In this document: piece by piece, positions 50,766 through 60,199 of the stretch
Layout: the number at the start of each line of letters is the position of its first letter
Position numbering within the stretch: the first letter of the stretch is position 1
Source: an uncultured Bacteroides sp.
GTDB taxonomy: Bacteria > Bacteroidota > Bacteroidia > Bacteroidales > Bacteroidaceae
NCBI RefSeq assembly: GCF_905207245.1
Contig: NZ_CAJLKP010000018.1
Location: 1 to 64,000 of the forward strand
Direction of reading: 5' to 3'
DNA length: 64,000 nucleotides
Position numbers and translations under genes: made by a program
Notes under the pieces: generated by a model
Databases searched by the model: none
Seen by the model: the letters and a program-made list of their open reading frames with translations, nothing else
Told to the model about the DNA's origin: nothing

Positions 50766-51800
50766 CTATTTACAAACCGGAGCTTCTGCTTCAGTAGAGG
50801 GGCTATTGCCAACAATCATTGGCCAATCATTCTCCCAGACAATACGATCAATCATCAGATAACGTCCTTTGCTTGGGGTGTGTCTGTCATAACTATGATA
50901 TAGCATCCACTCATTACCTTCGCTGTCCGTCACAATCTCTGAATTATGGCCCGGGCCTACAAAACGATCGCTAGCTCTGATAAGTACTTCATATTTATTA
51001 TCGAGCATTGACTCTCCGTTCTTATTCACATACGGACCTAGGAAAGAATTCGAACGGCCTACAACAGTTGTATAAGTACTCAACATGGAGTTACAACATG
51101 AACCAACCGAAGCGAACATATAGTAATAATCACCACGCTTATGAATGTAAGGTGCCTCAAATGCAGTACCTGCAACCTGTACTCTTTCTTTTTTAGCTGT
51201 TGCGAGGTCAGGATATACTCTTGTACCATCAGCATTCAATTTCACAGCATACAGACCATTGAAACTACCCCAAACCAACCATTTCTGTCCATTGTCTTCA
51301 AAGAAGCAAGGGTCGATAGAGTTTCTTACATCAATTTCATTTGAAGTGAACAACTTGCCCTTTCCATCGACAGATATATCCAGTGTGAAAGGTCCTTCGG
51401 GAGAATCTGCCGAAGCGATACCGATACCGGCAGTGGCGGGTTTACCCATGGCAGACATGGCATAATACAAGATATATTTATCGCCAATCTTTTCAATGTC
51501 CGGTGCCCATACTGCCGCACCCGATTCTGTTACGAACGAAGGCTTCTTATCAAACATCTTACCACCTTCTGTCCAGTTAATCAAATCCGTTGATTTACGG
51601 ACTACAGATGTATTAGTGGCATATACATAGAACGAATGATCGTTTTCTTTCCAGATGGTAGGGTCACCCACACTGTAGTCAGTCAGCGGGTTTGAATAGG
51701 GGTTGTTATAAACCGGCTTTTTATGATCATCATCCGAACAGGATGCCAAGGCTCCTGTCAGAGCCAAGGCAAACAATATATATTTACTTCTCATAATCAA
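50766..51800 (-). CDS. GH43 arabinan/xylan hydrolase lipoprotein, copy 2
   Basis: 344 residues (ATG at 51800 or 51794), lipobox LASC in the signal. Catalytic set: Asp in DYSVGDPTIWK, Asp in VRNSIDPCFFED, and Glu in GPGHNSEIVTD. It aligns along its whole length with copy 1, so the two arose by duplication; copy 2 has a lipid anchor and copy 1 a plain signal. It overlaps the susD stop by 4 nt (ATGA type), so it is coupled to SusD and could work at the cell surface. Confidence 0.92.
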   Translation of the reverse strand: MIMRSKYILFALALTGALASCSDDDHKKPVYNNPYSNPLTDYSVGDPTIWKENDHSFYVYATNTSVVRKSTDLINWTEGGKMFDKKPSFVTESGAAVWAPDIEKIGDKYILYYAMSAMGKPATAGIGIASADSPEGPFTLDISVDGKGKLFTSNEIDVRNSIDPCFFEDNGQKWLVWGSFNGLYAVKLNADGTRVYPDLATAKKERVQVAGTAFEAPYIHKRGDYYYMFASVGSCCNSMLSTYTTVVGRSNSFLGPYVNKNGESMLDNKYEVLIRASDRFVGPGHNSEIVTDSEGNEWMLYHSYDRHTPSKGRYLMIDRIVWENDWPMIVGNSPSTEAEAPVCK

Positions 51801-53620
51801 TTATTATATCTTTGTTCAAGTTCTTCTACAGGAATATTGTCTTCATAGCCATCGTAACCATAGTTCTGGTTGATGCGGCCTTGTGTATTGGACTCTATGG
51901 CATTACGCGGAACAGGCCACAATACGTGATAAGGCTTCATAATAAAGGCATTGGTTGAATAATAATATTCTGTTGCAAAGAAGTTGTTCTTTTCCATTAT
52001 GCGGTCATAGTACCAGTTCTTCTCCGAGAAATTGCTGAGAGAATATCCGTCTATGCCCTTTTCTGCTTTTAGGAATGCGATACGTGTCAACTCAGTCTTA
52101 CGATGGTCTTCCATGAACAGTTCTCTGGCTCTTTCATCCAGGATATCTTCCAATGTAACAGATGAGAGTTCCGGTGCATTCACACGGCGGCGGATTGTAT
52201 TCACATCAGCAGTAGCCAGATCAATTTGTCCTAACCACCAGTATGCCTCAGCTCTGTTCAGGTAAGTTTCAGCAAGACGGAAGATGTATTGGTCGGTGAA
52301 ACCACCTACAGGCACTTTACCTCCCGCATTCGGATCATCTTTGTCAATCAAAACCTTCACAATCGGGAAAGAGAAATAGCAACGCATTGTGTCTGAACAG
52401 TAAGCAGGATCAACCGGTTGACCAAAATAAGCAGCACTACCACCCTTTGAAGCAGGCAGGTTATATTTGATACGTGACTTATCATACCAGTTATTGGAAT
52501 TATGACGCATATCATCACCGCAATCCTTCCACAATTCATACTGTGCATAGTTGGTAGGACGTATCTTGGCAAGACCTCTACCCAACTCTTCCAACTGCTC
52601 GTATCCGTCATAAATACCCGATGCATCTGTCGTTCCGTTCTTACCATCAGGTGTCTTCACTTTGCTTCCGGCATGCCATTGCGGTACGAAGTTACGCTTA
52701 CGTTTTGAGCCACTCGGAGAAGAACATCCGTCCAGACCGTAGATTTCCTGACCGATCATGATACCTTCTTTGTTCTCAACAATGCTGATATTTTCTTCTT
52801 GAAACAAGTCGTTATATACATCTTTACTTTTATCACCAGAGTTAATACCGAAACGTTCGGTCATCAGGTGCAATCCGTAATTGTTGATGCATCGGGTAGT
52901 TGCATCTATTGCCTGCTGGAAATCGCCGGTAGCCAGACAAATTTTAGCCAGCAAATGTTCACCTGCAGCCCTGCTCACAGCACCACGAATCACCTCTTTA
53001 GGCAACCATTGCACGGCATATTCCATATCTTTCTTGATATTAGCCAGGATCGTCTTACGGGAAACTGTGTTAAAGTCCAGTTTGGCACCAGTAATTTCTT
53101 CACCAATCCAAGGTATATCACCAAATTGGTTGGTCAGCAAATAGTACCAGTAGGCACGATGGAAATATCCTTCTGCAAGACAAGCGTTTCTGTCTTCTTC
53201 CGAAGCCATACCGTCAGCTTCAGGAGCACGGGTAATGACTGTATTGGCATACTTAATACCGTTCCAGCCGAAAACCCAATAACGGAGGTGCAGATACATA
53301 TTAGTGGTAGGAGTCAACTGGGTCACCATATTATGTATTTCCTTGGTTTCAGGACCACCCATCACGGCCAAGTCAGACCAAGCATATTCATAAACAGAAT
53401 AGGTTTCACAATTTCCAGAATTGAATGCATCTCCGAACCATTCAAAATTCATCTGCTTACGGCAAAGGCGAAGCATGGTTTCCAAACCCGCCTTATCCAC
53501 GAAGGTATTTTCCGGTGTCAGGAACGACATAGCCTTCGGTTCAAGATCAACACAAGCAGAAAGACTGGCAGCTATCAGGCAAGTGGCCAGACCTTTTAGT
53601 ATATTTTTCTTTGTTTTCAT
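51797..53620 (-). CDS. SusD-like starch/glycan-binding lipoprotein
   Basis: 607 residues. Lipoprotein signal (MKTKKNILKGLATCLIAASLSAC, lipobox Cys23 in part), then the SusD/RagB fold: TPR-like helices with NCLAEGYFHRAYWYYLLTNQFGDIPW, and the C-terminal LAETYLNRAEAYW block with MEDHRKTELTRI. It sits over the SusC channel and captures oligosaccharide at the cell surface. The ligand is not readable; the operon suggests an arabinose- or xylose-containing glycan. It follows susC by 35 nt and overlaps the GH43 gene by 4 nt. Confidence 0.95.
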   Translation of the reverse strand: MKTKKNILKGLATCLIAASLSACVDLEPKAMSFLTPENTFVDKAGLETMLRLCRKQMNFEWFGDAFNSGNCETYSVYEYAWSDLAVMGGPETKEIHNMVTQLTPTTNMYLHLRYWVFGWNGIKYANTVITRAPEADGMASEEDRNACLAEGYFHRAYWYYLLTNQFGDIPWIGEEITGAKLDFNTVSRKTILANIKKDMEYAVQWLPKEVIRGAVSRAAGEHLLAKICLATGDFQQAIDATTRCINNYGLHLMTERFGINSGDKSKDVYNDLFQEENISIVENKEGIMIGQEIYGLDGCSSPSGSKRKRNFVPQWHAGSKVKTPDGKNGTTDASGIYDGYEQLEELGRGLAKIRPTNYAQYELWKDCGDDMRHNSNNWYDKSRIKYNLPASKGGSAAYFGQPVDPAYCSDTMRCYFSFPIVKVLIDKDDPNAGGKVPVGGFTDQYIFRLAETYLNRAEAYWWLGQIDLATADVNTIRRRVNAPELSSVTLEDILDERARELFMEDHRKTELTRIAFLKAEKGIDGYSLSNFSEKNWYYDRIMEKNNFFATEYYYSTNAFIMKPYHVLWPVPRNAIESNTQGRINQNYGYDGYEDNIPVEELEQRYNN

Positions 53621-53655
53621 TTGAATATCTTTATTTAATTATTCGTTCTATCAGA

Positions 53656-56600
53656 TTATAAGGTAATATTTACACCGAATGTCCAGATACGCGGAGTAAT
53701 GGCCTTAGTCAAAGGATCGGAAGTTCTCCACTTAGAAATAACGAATGCATTATCCACATTAATACTGAATCTCAGGTTATCAATCATAAACTTGTTAATC
53801 AGCTTCTTCGGGAACGTATAAGATAATGCCATATTCTGCATTCTTACATAGTTTCTCTTTTCGTAGATGTTCACACCCGGGCTGTCGATGTTTGCACCCA
53901 GACGGGCATATTTGCTATTTTGGTTCCAAGGTGTCCAGTACTCAGTCCAAACTGAGTTTGAAGTGTTATAGAAGCGATTAGTTTCGTTTCTGGGCAGATT
54001 ATCAATATCCATCCAACCAAATTCTCCACGCAATACGAAAGAGAAGTTGATACATTTGAACAAGTCCAGGTCACTGCTCAGTGTCATACGGTGTTTCGGA
54101 GTTTTGTTACCCAACCAAAGTTTATCCTCGTCATTGATCTTACCATCATTATTGACATCCAGCAATCTTGGGTCACCCGGTTGCTTACCATATTTTGCAG
54201 CTTCCAGTTCTTCACCCAATTGCCATACACCAATCCATTTATAATCATAGATTTCATCAATAGCATGTCCGATGTACCAGCCATTCTGTACGTCATCGTC
54301 TTCACGCTGACCGATAACATTACCGTCTGCATCCAACACATTAATCATATCACCATACAGGTGCTTGATTTCATTTTTATTTGTAGAATAAGTAAATGTA
54401 GTAGTCCAACGTACTTTAGAGGTATTCACGTTTACACTTGACAAAGTCAACTCAGCACCTTGGTTAGCAATCTCTCCCAGGTTGGAAGCAATGTTACCAT
54501 ATCCAGAGATTTCGGGCATAGCGCGGTCCATCAACAAATCATTCGTCTTATTCTTGTAGAGTTCTACCGAACCACTCAATCTGTTGTTGAACAATCCAAA
54601 GTCAACACCTAAGTTGAAACCGGTAGTAGTTTCCCATTTCAAGTCTCTGTTGGCCAAACTTGAAGGATACACACCTTTATAGTTTACCCCATTTTGAATA
54701 ACGTTGGTAATGGTCAGTCTTGAGAAAGCAGCATAACGGCCGATGTCACGGTTACCGGTCTGTCCCCAGGAAAGACGCAGTTTCAGGTTATCAATCCATT
54801 TCACGTCTTTCAGGAACTTTTCTTCCGACATACGCCATCCGGCAGCGACCGTAGAGAATACGCCGAAAGGATTATTTTGTCCGAAAGCGGAGAAGCCATC
54901 ACGACGTACGGAACCCGTCAGCAAATAACGATCCATCAATGAGTAGTTCAAACGCCACAACAAGCCATTACCAGTCTGCATTTCGTCAGTTGAGCTGACC
55001 GTAGGAGTGATACCCGCCTGAATGCCATGATAGCTCAGCGCACCGTTAGGTTGGAAACCTTCATTATTTCCTGTACTTTTCCAGTTCTGGTACTTTTCAG
55101 CAGTATATACGAAGGTAAAGTCAAAGTTGTGTATTTTGGCAAAAGTGCGGTTCCACTTCAACATGTTATCAATGCTCCATTCATAGTCAGAATAGTCTTC
55201 ACGTTTTGCTTTGCCACCTGCCACTACGCCCGGTTTGATATCAGAGTCAAAATAGTAATCTTTTCTCCAACCATAGCGCACGTTGAAAGTGGTCTGCCAG
55301 GTAAATCCGAACGGAAGAGTCAGCTTACCATAAACACTTGAATTGAAATTCTGCGTTCTATAATATTTATCGTCCACTGTGTGGTTCAATAACGGATTGG
55401 CAATACGGTTGTCATCCCAAGGTCTAACCTTGATGCTTCCATCAGCTTCGTAAACATCACCAAAGGGACTGGCTGCCTTAGCTGCACCCGTATCCGCCTT
55501 AATATTATCCGAGCCTTTATGAGTGAACTGTGCATTCAAACCTATATTCAACCATTTTGTAATCTCAGTATCCAGGTTCACACGTGATCTTGAGGCACGG
55601 AACTGGTCGCCTACAACGATACCGTCATTATTAGTATAACCCAACGACACATAATAATTAGTTCTTGCCGTTTTACCGGAAACAGATGCAGCGTAATCCT
55701 GTCTCAAACCATTCTGATAAACAAGATCCATCCAGTCAACGAATTTACCGGCTTTGTAGTTTTCAACCTCAATAGGGTTGAACTCCATACGTTGCATCCA
55801 GGTTTCGGTGTAGTCACCGGAGAAAGAAGGATCATAGGCTGCCCATTGTTCACGAGAAACGCCTGCGGGCAGATTATCAGGATTATCATAATAACCTAAA
55901 CCTTTTTGCTGGTCGCCCGGTTTAAAGTAGTCGATTGTCTTGTAGTAATCGGAACGTCTCTGCATATACTGTGCAGCAGTAGGCATTTCGGGCATAAAGG
56001 TTGCCTGCGAGACACCAATCTTTGTACTTACATTAATAATAGGTTTCTCGGAAGTACCTTTCTTAGTATTGATAAGGATAACACCAGCCGAACCTTTAGA
56101 ACCGTAGATAGCAGTAGAGCTGGCATCCTTCAGGATATCCATACTTTCGATGTCGTTCGGGTTGACGTCTTCAATATTGCCATAGAATACTACACCATCC
56201 AAAACAATCAAAGGAGAAGTACTGGCTTTCAATGATTGCTTACCGCGAATCAAAAGTCCGGAAGCACCGCCACCTGCATCAGTAGAAGGAGTGATGTGTA
56301 CACCGGGAACAGTACCTACCAGAAAGTCAAGAGCATTTGTGGCTGCTCTGTTCTTTGTTACTTCCTCGCCAACGTGTGCCACGGCACCCGTTACGTCTTT
56401 TCTCTTCATCGTACCGTAACCAACCACAACAACTTCATCCAACAATTTAGAATCCTCAACCAACATAACGTTCAGAGTTCTGGTGTTGGCATCAATGGTT
56501 TTCTCCATTGTCTGATAGCCGATGAATGAAAATACTAAAGTAGTTTTTTGTGCGGGAATGTTCAATGAATACTTACCATCCAAATCAGTAATAGTACCCA

Positions 56601-56778
56601 AAGCAGCATTACCTTTTACAGTTACGTTTACTCCAATAACTGTTTCGCCCGTAGCATCTTTAACGACACCCGTAACAATTCTGCCCGACTGAGCCTGAAC
56701 ATAAACCGTAGAGATTAGGAGAAGGAGTAGCATCCTAATCCTTGCATCAGAAAAGAATTTTGAAATCTTCTGCTTCAT
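53656..56778 (-). CDS. SusC-like TonB-dependent outer-membrane transporter
   Basis: 1040 residues from MKQKISKFFSDARIRMLLLL; an upstream extension lies within the promoter and is dropped. After the signal comes a CarboxypepD-reg-like domain (IVTGVVKDATGETVIGVNV), TonB box-like DEVVVVGYGTMKRKDVTGAV, the plug domain (LLIRGKQSLKAS, VLDGVVFYGNIEDVNPNDI, STAIYGSKGSAGVILI) and a 22-strand barrel ending ITPRIWTFGVNITL. It imports oligosaccharides with energy from TonB. It heads the SusCD operon with its own promoter. Confidence 0.97.
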   Translation of the reverse strand: MKQKISKFFSDARIRMLLLLLISTVYVQAQSGRIVTGVVKDATGETVIGVNVTVKGNAALGTITDLDGKYSLNIPAQKTTLVFSFIGYQTMEKTIDANTRTLNVMLVEDSKLLDEVVVVGYGTMKRKDVTGAVAHVGEEVTKNRAATNALDFLVGTVPGVHITPSTDAGGGASGLLIRGKQSLKASTSPLIVLDGVVFYGNIEDVNPNDIESMDILKDASSTAIYGSKGSAGVILINTKKGTSEKPIINVSTKIGVSQATFMPEMPTAAQYMQRRSDYYKTIDYFKPGDQQKGLGYYDNPDNLPAGVSREQWAAYDPSFSGDYTETWMQRMEFNPIEVENYKAGKFVDWMDLVYQNGLRQDYAASVSGKTARTNYYVSLGYTNNDGIVVGDQFRASRSRVNLDTEITKWLNIGLNAQFTHKGSDNIKADTGAAKAASPFGDVYEADGSIKVRPWDDNRIANPLLNHTVDDKYYRTQNFNSSVYGKLTLPFGFTWQTTFNVRYGWRKDYYFDSDIKPGVVAGGKAKREDYSDYEWSIDNMLKWNRTFAKIHNFDFTFVYTAEKYQNWKSTGNNEGFQPNGALSYHGIQAGITPTVSSTDEMQTGNGLLWRLNYSLMDRYLLTGSVRRDGFSAFGQNNPFGVFSTVAAGWRMSEEKFLKDVKWIDNLKLRLSWGQTGNRDIGRYAAFSRLTITNVIQNGVNYKGVYPSSLANRDLKWETTTGFNLGVDFGLFNNRLSGSVELYKNKTNDLLMDRAMPEISGYGNIASNLGEIANQGAELTLSSVNVNTSKVRWTTTFTYSTNKNEIKHLYGDMINVLDADGNVIGQREDDDVQNGWYIGHAIDEIYDYKWIGVWQLGEELEAAKYGKQPGDPRLLDVNNDGKINDEDKLWLGNKTPKHRMTLSSDLDLFKCINFSFVLRGEFGWMDIDNLPRNETNRFYNTSNSVWTEYWTPWNQNSKYARLGANIDSPGVNIYEKRNYVRMQNMALSYTFPKKLINKFMIDNLRFSINVDNAFVISKWRTSDPLTKAITPRIWTFGVNITL

Positions 56779-56829
56779 AATATTAAATTTTAAAAAAATT
56801 GTAAAGTCTTTATTGGCTTTAAAGCAAGA

Positions 56830-56837
56830 CAAAAGTA
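56830..56837 (-). promoter_or_regulatory. Promoter -7 element (TACTTTTG) for the SusC operon
   Basis: On the minus strand TACTTTTG matches TAnnTTTG; transcription from about 56822 gives a 45-nt leader to the ATG at 56778. No clear -33 element. In the 56779-57102 gap I see only this box, an AT-rich stretch and the terminator at 57020-57055. Confidence 0.6.
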
Positions 56838-57019
56838 GATAATCAAATAAATAGTCGATAATACAGTTATCTCTAAAAAAAGAAAAAATGTCCCAAAATA
56901 CCTGCCAGAAGGTTTTAGAACGGCAATAGACACAATAATCTCAATTGTGGGACGCATCTGTCATTTTACTCATACACTGTGAGTTGCAAGACTGAACAGC
57001 TAAGAAACTTTAAAGAAAA

Positions 57020-57055
57020 AATAAAGGTGCATCCTCAACAGAATACACCTTTATT
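57020..57055 (-). terminator. Intrinsic terminator of the MGH1-like gene
   Basis: Perfect 10-bp arms AATAAAGGTG (57020-57029) and CACCTTTATT (57046-57055). On the minus strand the stem is followed by a T-rich run (TTTTCTTT), 47 nt after the gene's stop. Confidence 0.8.
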
Positions 57056-57102
57056 CTAATAATATCGAATATGAAAGAAAATATGCTGCTATTGCATACA
57101 AG

Positions 57103-59856
57103 CTAATCAAGAGCCTGAACGGCAAGTTCCCCTCTTTTATTCGTTGCAGGCAGAGTGATTTCCAACATTCCTGCATGGCCGGACCTGAACTTGACGGGGT
57201 TGCCATTGAAAAACACTTTGTATGTATGCCCCGCATCCATACAAACAATCATGCAACGTTCATGCGGTTTCGTTGAATCATCAAAAGAGATTTCCGCCCT
57301 ATACCCGGAGCAATCATCGCTAAATTCACTTTTAGTAAGCCAGATTTCAAATCCTGTGGAAACCTTACCCGGTTTGTAGTAAGCCGCAAACCAATTCAAG
57401 ATAGGAGACGAAAGTCCGGAGAACTGATGCCATCCCGCCCCTCTTCCCGAGGAAATAATGAAGTGCTCGAAGGTGAAATAACTCTCTGTACACTCCTTTT
57501 CCCAGTTATCAAGAGCCGTATGCGCCACCCGGTAAGCTTCTTCTCCTTTATCCAAGTCTAAAAGAGCTTTCCACATCATCCATTGATGGGGAAACCAGAC
57601 AGCACCGTTCCAATATCCGTCTACCTTATAATAAGGGGCGGATTGATCGACTGTAGATATGCCTACCTTAGTCCACAACTCATCAGGAGAAAACAGATGT
57701 TCCACCAACTTGTCTGCCTGAACGGAAGAACAGATGCCTGCCGCCAGAGGGGTTACTCCATCCAGTCCCTTATTAAAGTTAGAGTGGTCCTTATACCGGA
57801 AAATATCTTTCGCATTGCCCAAAGAGTCGTGAACCACATATCCGTAATACCCGCTTTCTTCGTCCCACGCATAGGTTTGTAGTGCATATGACAGTTGATT
57901 AATGGTTCGCTCATACTCCTTCACGTCTTTTTTCAGTCCCAGTTCTTTAGCTGCCAGACGTAGAATCTTTGCAGCACGGAGATAATAAGCAGAAGTCACC
58001 ACAGGAGTAACAAATCGGGTTTGCGATTTAGTGCGGTGCAACTCATGCTGGGGCGGATAATCGTCCCATCCACCGGAATTATAGAAATAATCCCAGGTGC
58101 GGAGCAAACCGGAACCTTTCATCCGGGTAGTGGAATAAGGCTCGTTTCCAACCATGAAATCAAAATATTGTTTCAGACGTGGATACAGGAATCCCAATGA
58201 TTCGCGTGACAGACTGTTATTCCACAAATCGAAGCAGGCATACATCTGAATGGGCAACGGAGTGCCATGATGAATGAAAGCCGACTCGCTACCCACGGGA
58301 GTGGTATAAGCCTTGATACACTCGAAAGCCTTGGCAGGGTCCACATCAACCAGCCCCAATGCTATGAAACCGGAGTCCCAGGTATAGAGACTGTTCCAAT
58401 TCTTTCCCGGTGTGAAGTGCCTGATATACTCTTTCTGAGTATAAACCGGATATACAATATTCGACAAAAGAGAAGCTTGCAACAGGCGGTTTCCCAAGAG
58501 ATACTTCTCTCCGGCAGGCAGTACTCCGTCTTTGGAGTTCACATCTTTTGCAGGCTGTATCTGTGCGATGAGTTTGTCCGGGGCAGAGTGGAAACCGGAT
58601 AGTTCCTGTTTCACCTGTTCCTTATCTCCACTGCACACCAGCATATAGATGGTCTGTTCGGAATTGGGTTCCAGCACGACGGGGCGCAAAAAGGCGTTTG
58701 CATAATGCCACTTCCTGTCGCCCGTCAGCCTCGAAGAGACATGATCGTGCACCCGTCTGCGGAAAAAAGACTCCAATTCACCGTTCAGAATCTCGCGCAC
58801 CTCCGAATGCTGGTAGTTCCAGGCCACACCATAGAAGTTCTCACAATCCTTGTATTTCAGGATGAAGTCCTTCCTCCCCTCTCCCACTTCCATCACGGGA
58901 GTGAAGGGAATTGGTGCAGAGGTGACGTTCACACGGCTGATTTCATCGCTATCTCCTATAAAGAAACCATCCAGGCTGATGCTCACGGTGGAAGCGGAAA
59001 TAAATTCCAATTTATACTCCCCTGCCTTTTTACAATGGTAAGGGACGGACAGGAAAGAAAATTCTCCTGTACCCTTTAATTCTACAGGCTGCTGCGTCAG
59101 TCCTTTCAGATTTAGAACGGCGGTTTCCCCTTCTTTTACCTTAAACCGGAGTCCTATGGCGCCGCTCTCATATCCCGGAAGGATATTCACCAGATAAGTC
59201 AGACGGTCGCCTTCGTTTCTGCCGAAGCTCCGGCCCAGAATGGAGCCGTCGAGCGACGAGGCACTCCGCTCTTCATTCCGTTGCCAACCGTCATACACCA
59301 GCCGATACTGGGGAGACTGGCGGACAGGTTCATTCTCCACATAGTCAATGGCATTGTACCATTGCAGGCGGGATGTCCCCGTAGCGGTTACTTGCGGTTG
59401 CGTCTCGGGATAATCGATGTAAGCCATCTGATTCAGGACCAGATTCTGGGGCATACCTGTACGGTTGACACAATGTATCCCGACCAGTGTACGGTTATCA
59501 TCCAAAACGTGATAGGTGACATCCGTATAGACCCGGTCTTTCCATTCCAGCTCGTAGCGGTAGGTGATGCGGGTCATCTCCGGGTTTATCTCCCACGGAT
59601 AGTAGGATGACTCGAACAAGACATGTGGCACCAACTGACGGTTCCGGTAGTATCCGGGCATCACCGAGAAGTCAAAACGTATCCCTTTGCGCATATCGGG
59701 TATGTGCGAGATGCCGGCATAGCGTTTTGAGTAAGGGCCCCATGCATGCAAGGAAGCTATGTCATGGCTATTGTCCGAAGAAGGTGAAGAAAAAACAGCT
59801 CCTGCACAATAGAGGGCCATTATTGCGGCCAGAAATGTCATCAAGTATCGTTTCAT
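57103..59856 (-). CDS. MGH1-like/GH63-type glycoside hydrolase, exported
   Basis: 917 residues with a signal peptide (MKRYLMTFLAAIMALYCAGA). A long N-terminal beta-sandwich region (30-430) precedes an (alpha/alpha)6 barrel (about 445-820): NSLYTWDSGFIALGLV, GSGLLRTWDYFYNSGGWDDYP, KVDGYWNGAVWFPHQWM and FTFEHFIISSGRGAGWHQF-like blocks resemble GH63 and mannosylglycerate-hydrolase-type enzymes, where Asp in WDSG or DYP and Glu in FEH are candidate catalytic residues. A C-terminal beta domain closes it. It is alone between a 343-nt gap and its own terminator. Substrate unknown; its place suggests the same glycan as the neighbouring SusCD locus. Confidence 0.8.
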   Translation of the reverse strand: MKRYLMTFLAAIMALYCAGAVFSSPSSDNSHDIASLHAWGPYSKRYAGISHIPDMRKGIRFDFSVMPGYYRNRQLVPHVLFESSYYPWEINPEMTRITYRYELEWKDRVYTDVTYHVLDDNRTLVGIHCVNRTGMPQNLVLNQMAYIDYPETQPQVTATGTSRLQWYNAIDYVENEPVRQSPQYRLVYDGWQRNEERSASSLDGSILGRSFGRNEGDRLTYLVNILPGYESGAIGLRFKVKEGETAVLNLKGLTQQPVELKGTGEFSFLSVPYHCKKAGEYKLEFISASTVSISLDGFFIGDSDEISRVNVTSAPIPFTPVMEVGEGRKDFILKYKDCENFYGVAWNYQHSEVREILNGELESFFRRRVHDHVSSRLTGDRKWHYANAFLRPVVLEPNSEQTIYMLVCSGDKEQVKQELSGFHSAPDKLIAQIQPAKDVNSKDGVLPAGEKYLLGNRLLQASLLSNIVYPVYTQKEYIRHFTPGKNWNSLYTWDSGFIALGLVDVDPAKAFECIKAYTTPVGSESAFIHHGTPLPIQMYACFDLWNNSLSRESLGFLYPRLKQYFDFMVGNEPYSTTRMKGSGLLRTWDYFYNSGGWDDYPPQHELHRTKSQTRFVTPVVTSAYYLRAAKILRLAAKELGLKKDVKEYERTINQLSYALQTYAWDEESGYYGYVVHDSLGNAKDIFRYKDHSNFNKGLDGVTPLAAGICSSVQADKLVEHLFSPDELWTKVGISTVDQSAPYYKVDGYWNGAVWFPHQWMMWKALLDLDKGEEAYRVAHTALDNWEKECTESYFTFEHFIISSGRGAGWHQFSGLSSPILNWFAAYYKPGKVSTGFEIWLTKSEFSDDCSGYRAEISFDDSTKPHERCMIVCMDAGHTYKVFFNGNPVKFRSGHAGMLEITLPATNKRGELAVQALD

Positions 59857-59985
59857 CTATATATTGTAGTTTTAAAATTCGGCACTATAAGCACTCTTAC
59901 ATAATCAATTTATAAAATAGCAATCTGCGCTTAAAAATATTTACACCAAGAACCTATCATAAAACAGTCTGTACTTTAACCTAAT

Positions 59986-60044
59986 TCAGTCGTATACTGA
60001 ATGGCAATGAATATACGACTGAATGCCATTCAGTATACGACTGA
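59986..60044. repeat. Perfect 21-bp inverted repeat with a third partial copy in the loop
   Basis: Arms 59986-60006 (TCAGTCGTATACTGAATGG and two more bases) and 60024-60044 are fully complementary. The 17-nt loop contains ATATACGACTGAA, a third, direct copy of the arm core. It lies in the 59857-60199 gap between the GH31 stop and the MGH1-like start, where no gene is seen. No T-run follows, so a regulator site is as likely as a terminator. Confidence 0.7.
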
Positions 60045-60199
60045 TTCCTATTCAATTATCCCCCTATTTCAAAAGAGACTATTCCTCTGATATACAGATT
60101 GTTATAAAAATCTTCAAAAACAGTAATTAATTTCACCAGATTTCAACACACAAACTTCTGAAATATCATTTTCCAACTCCCTTTCCGGGGAATCCGGAC

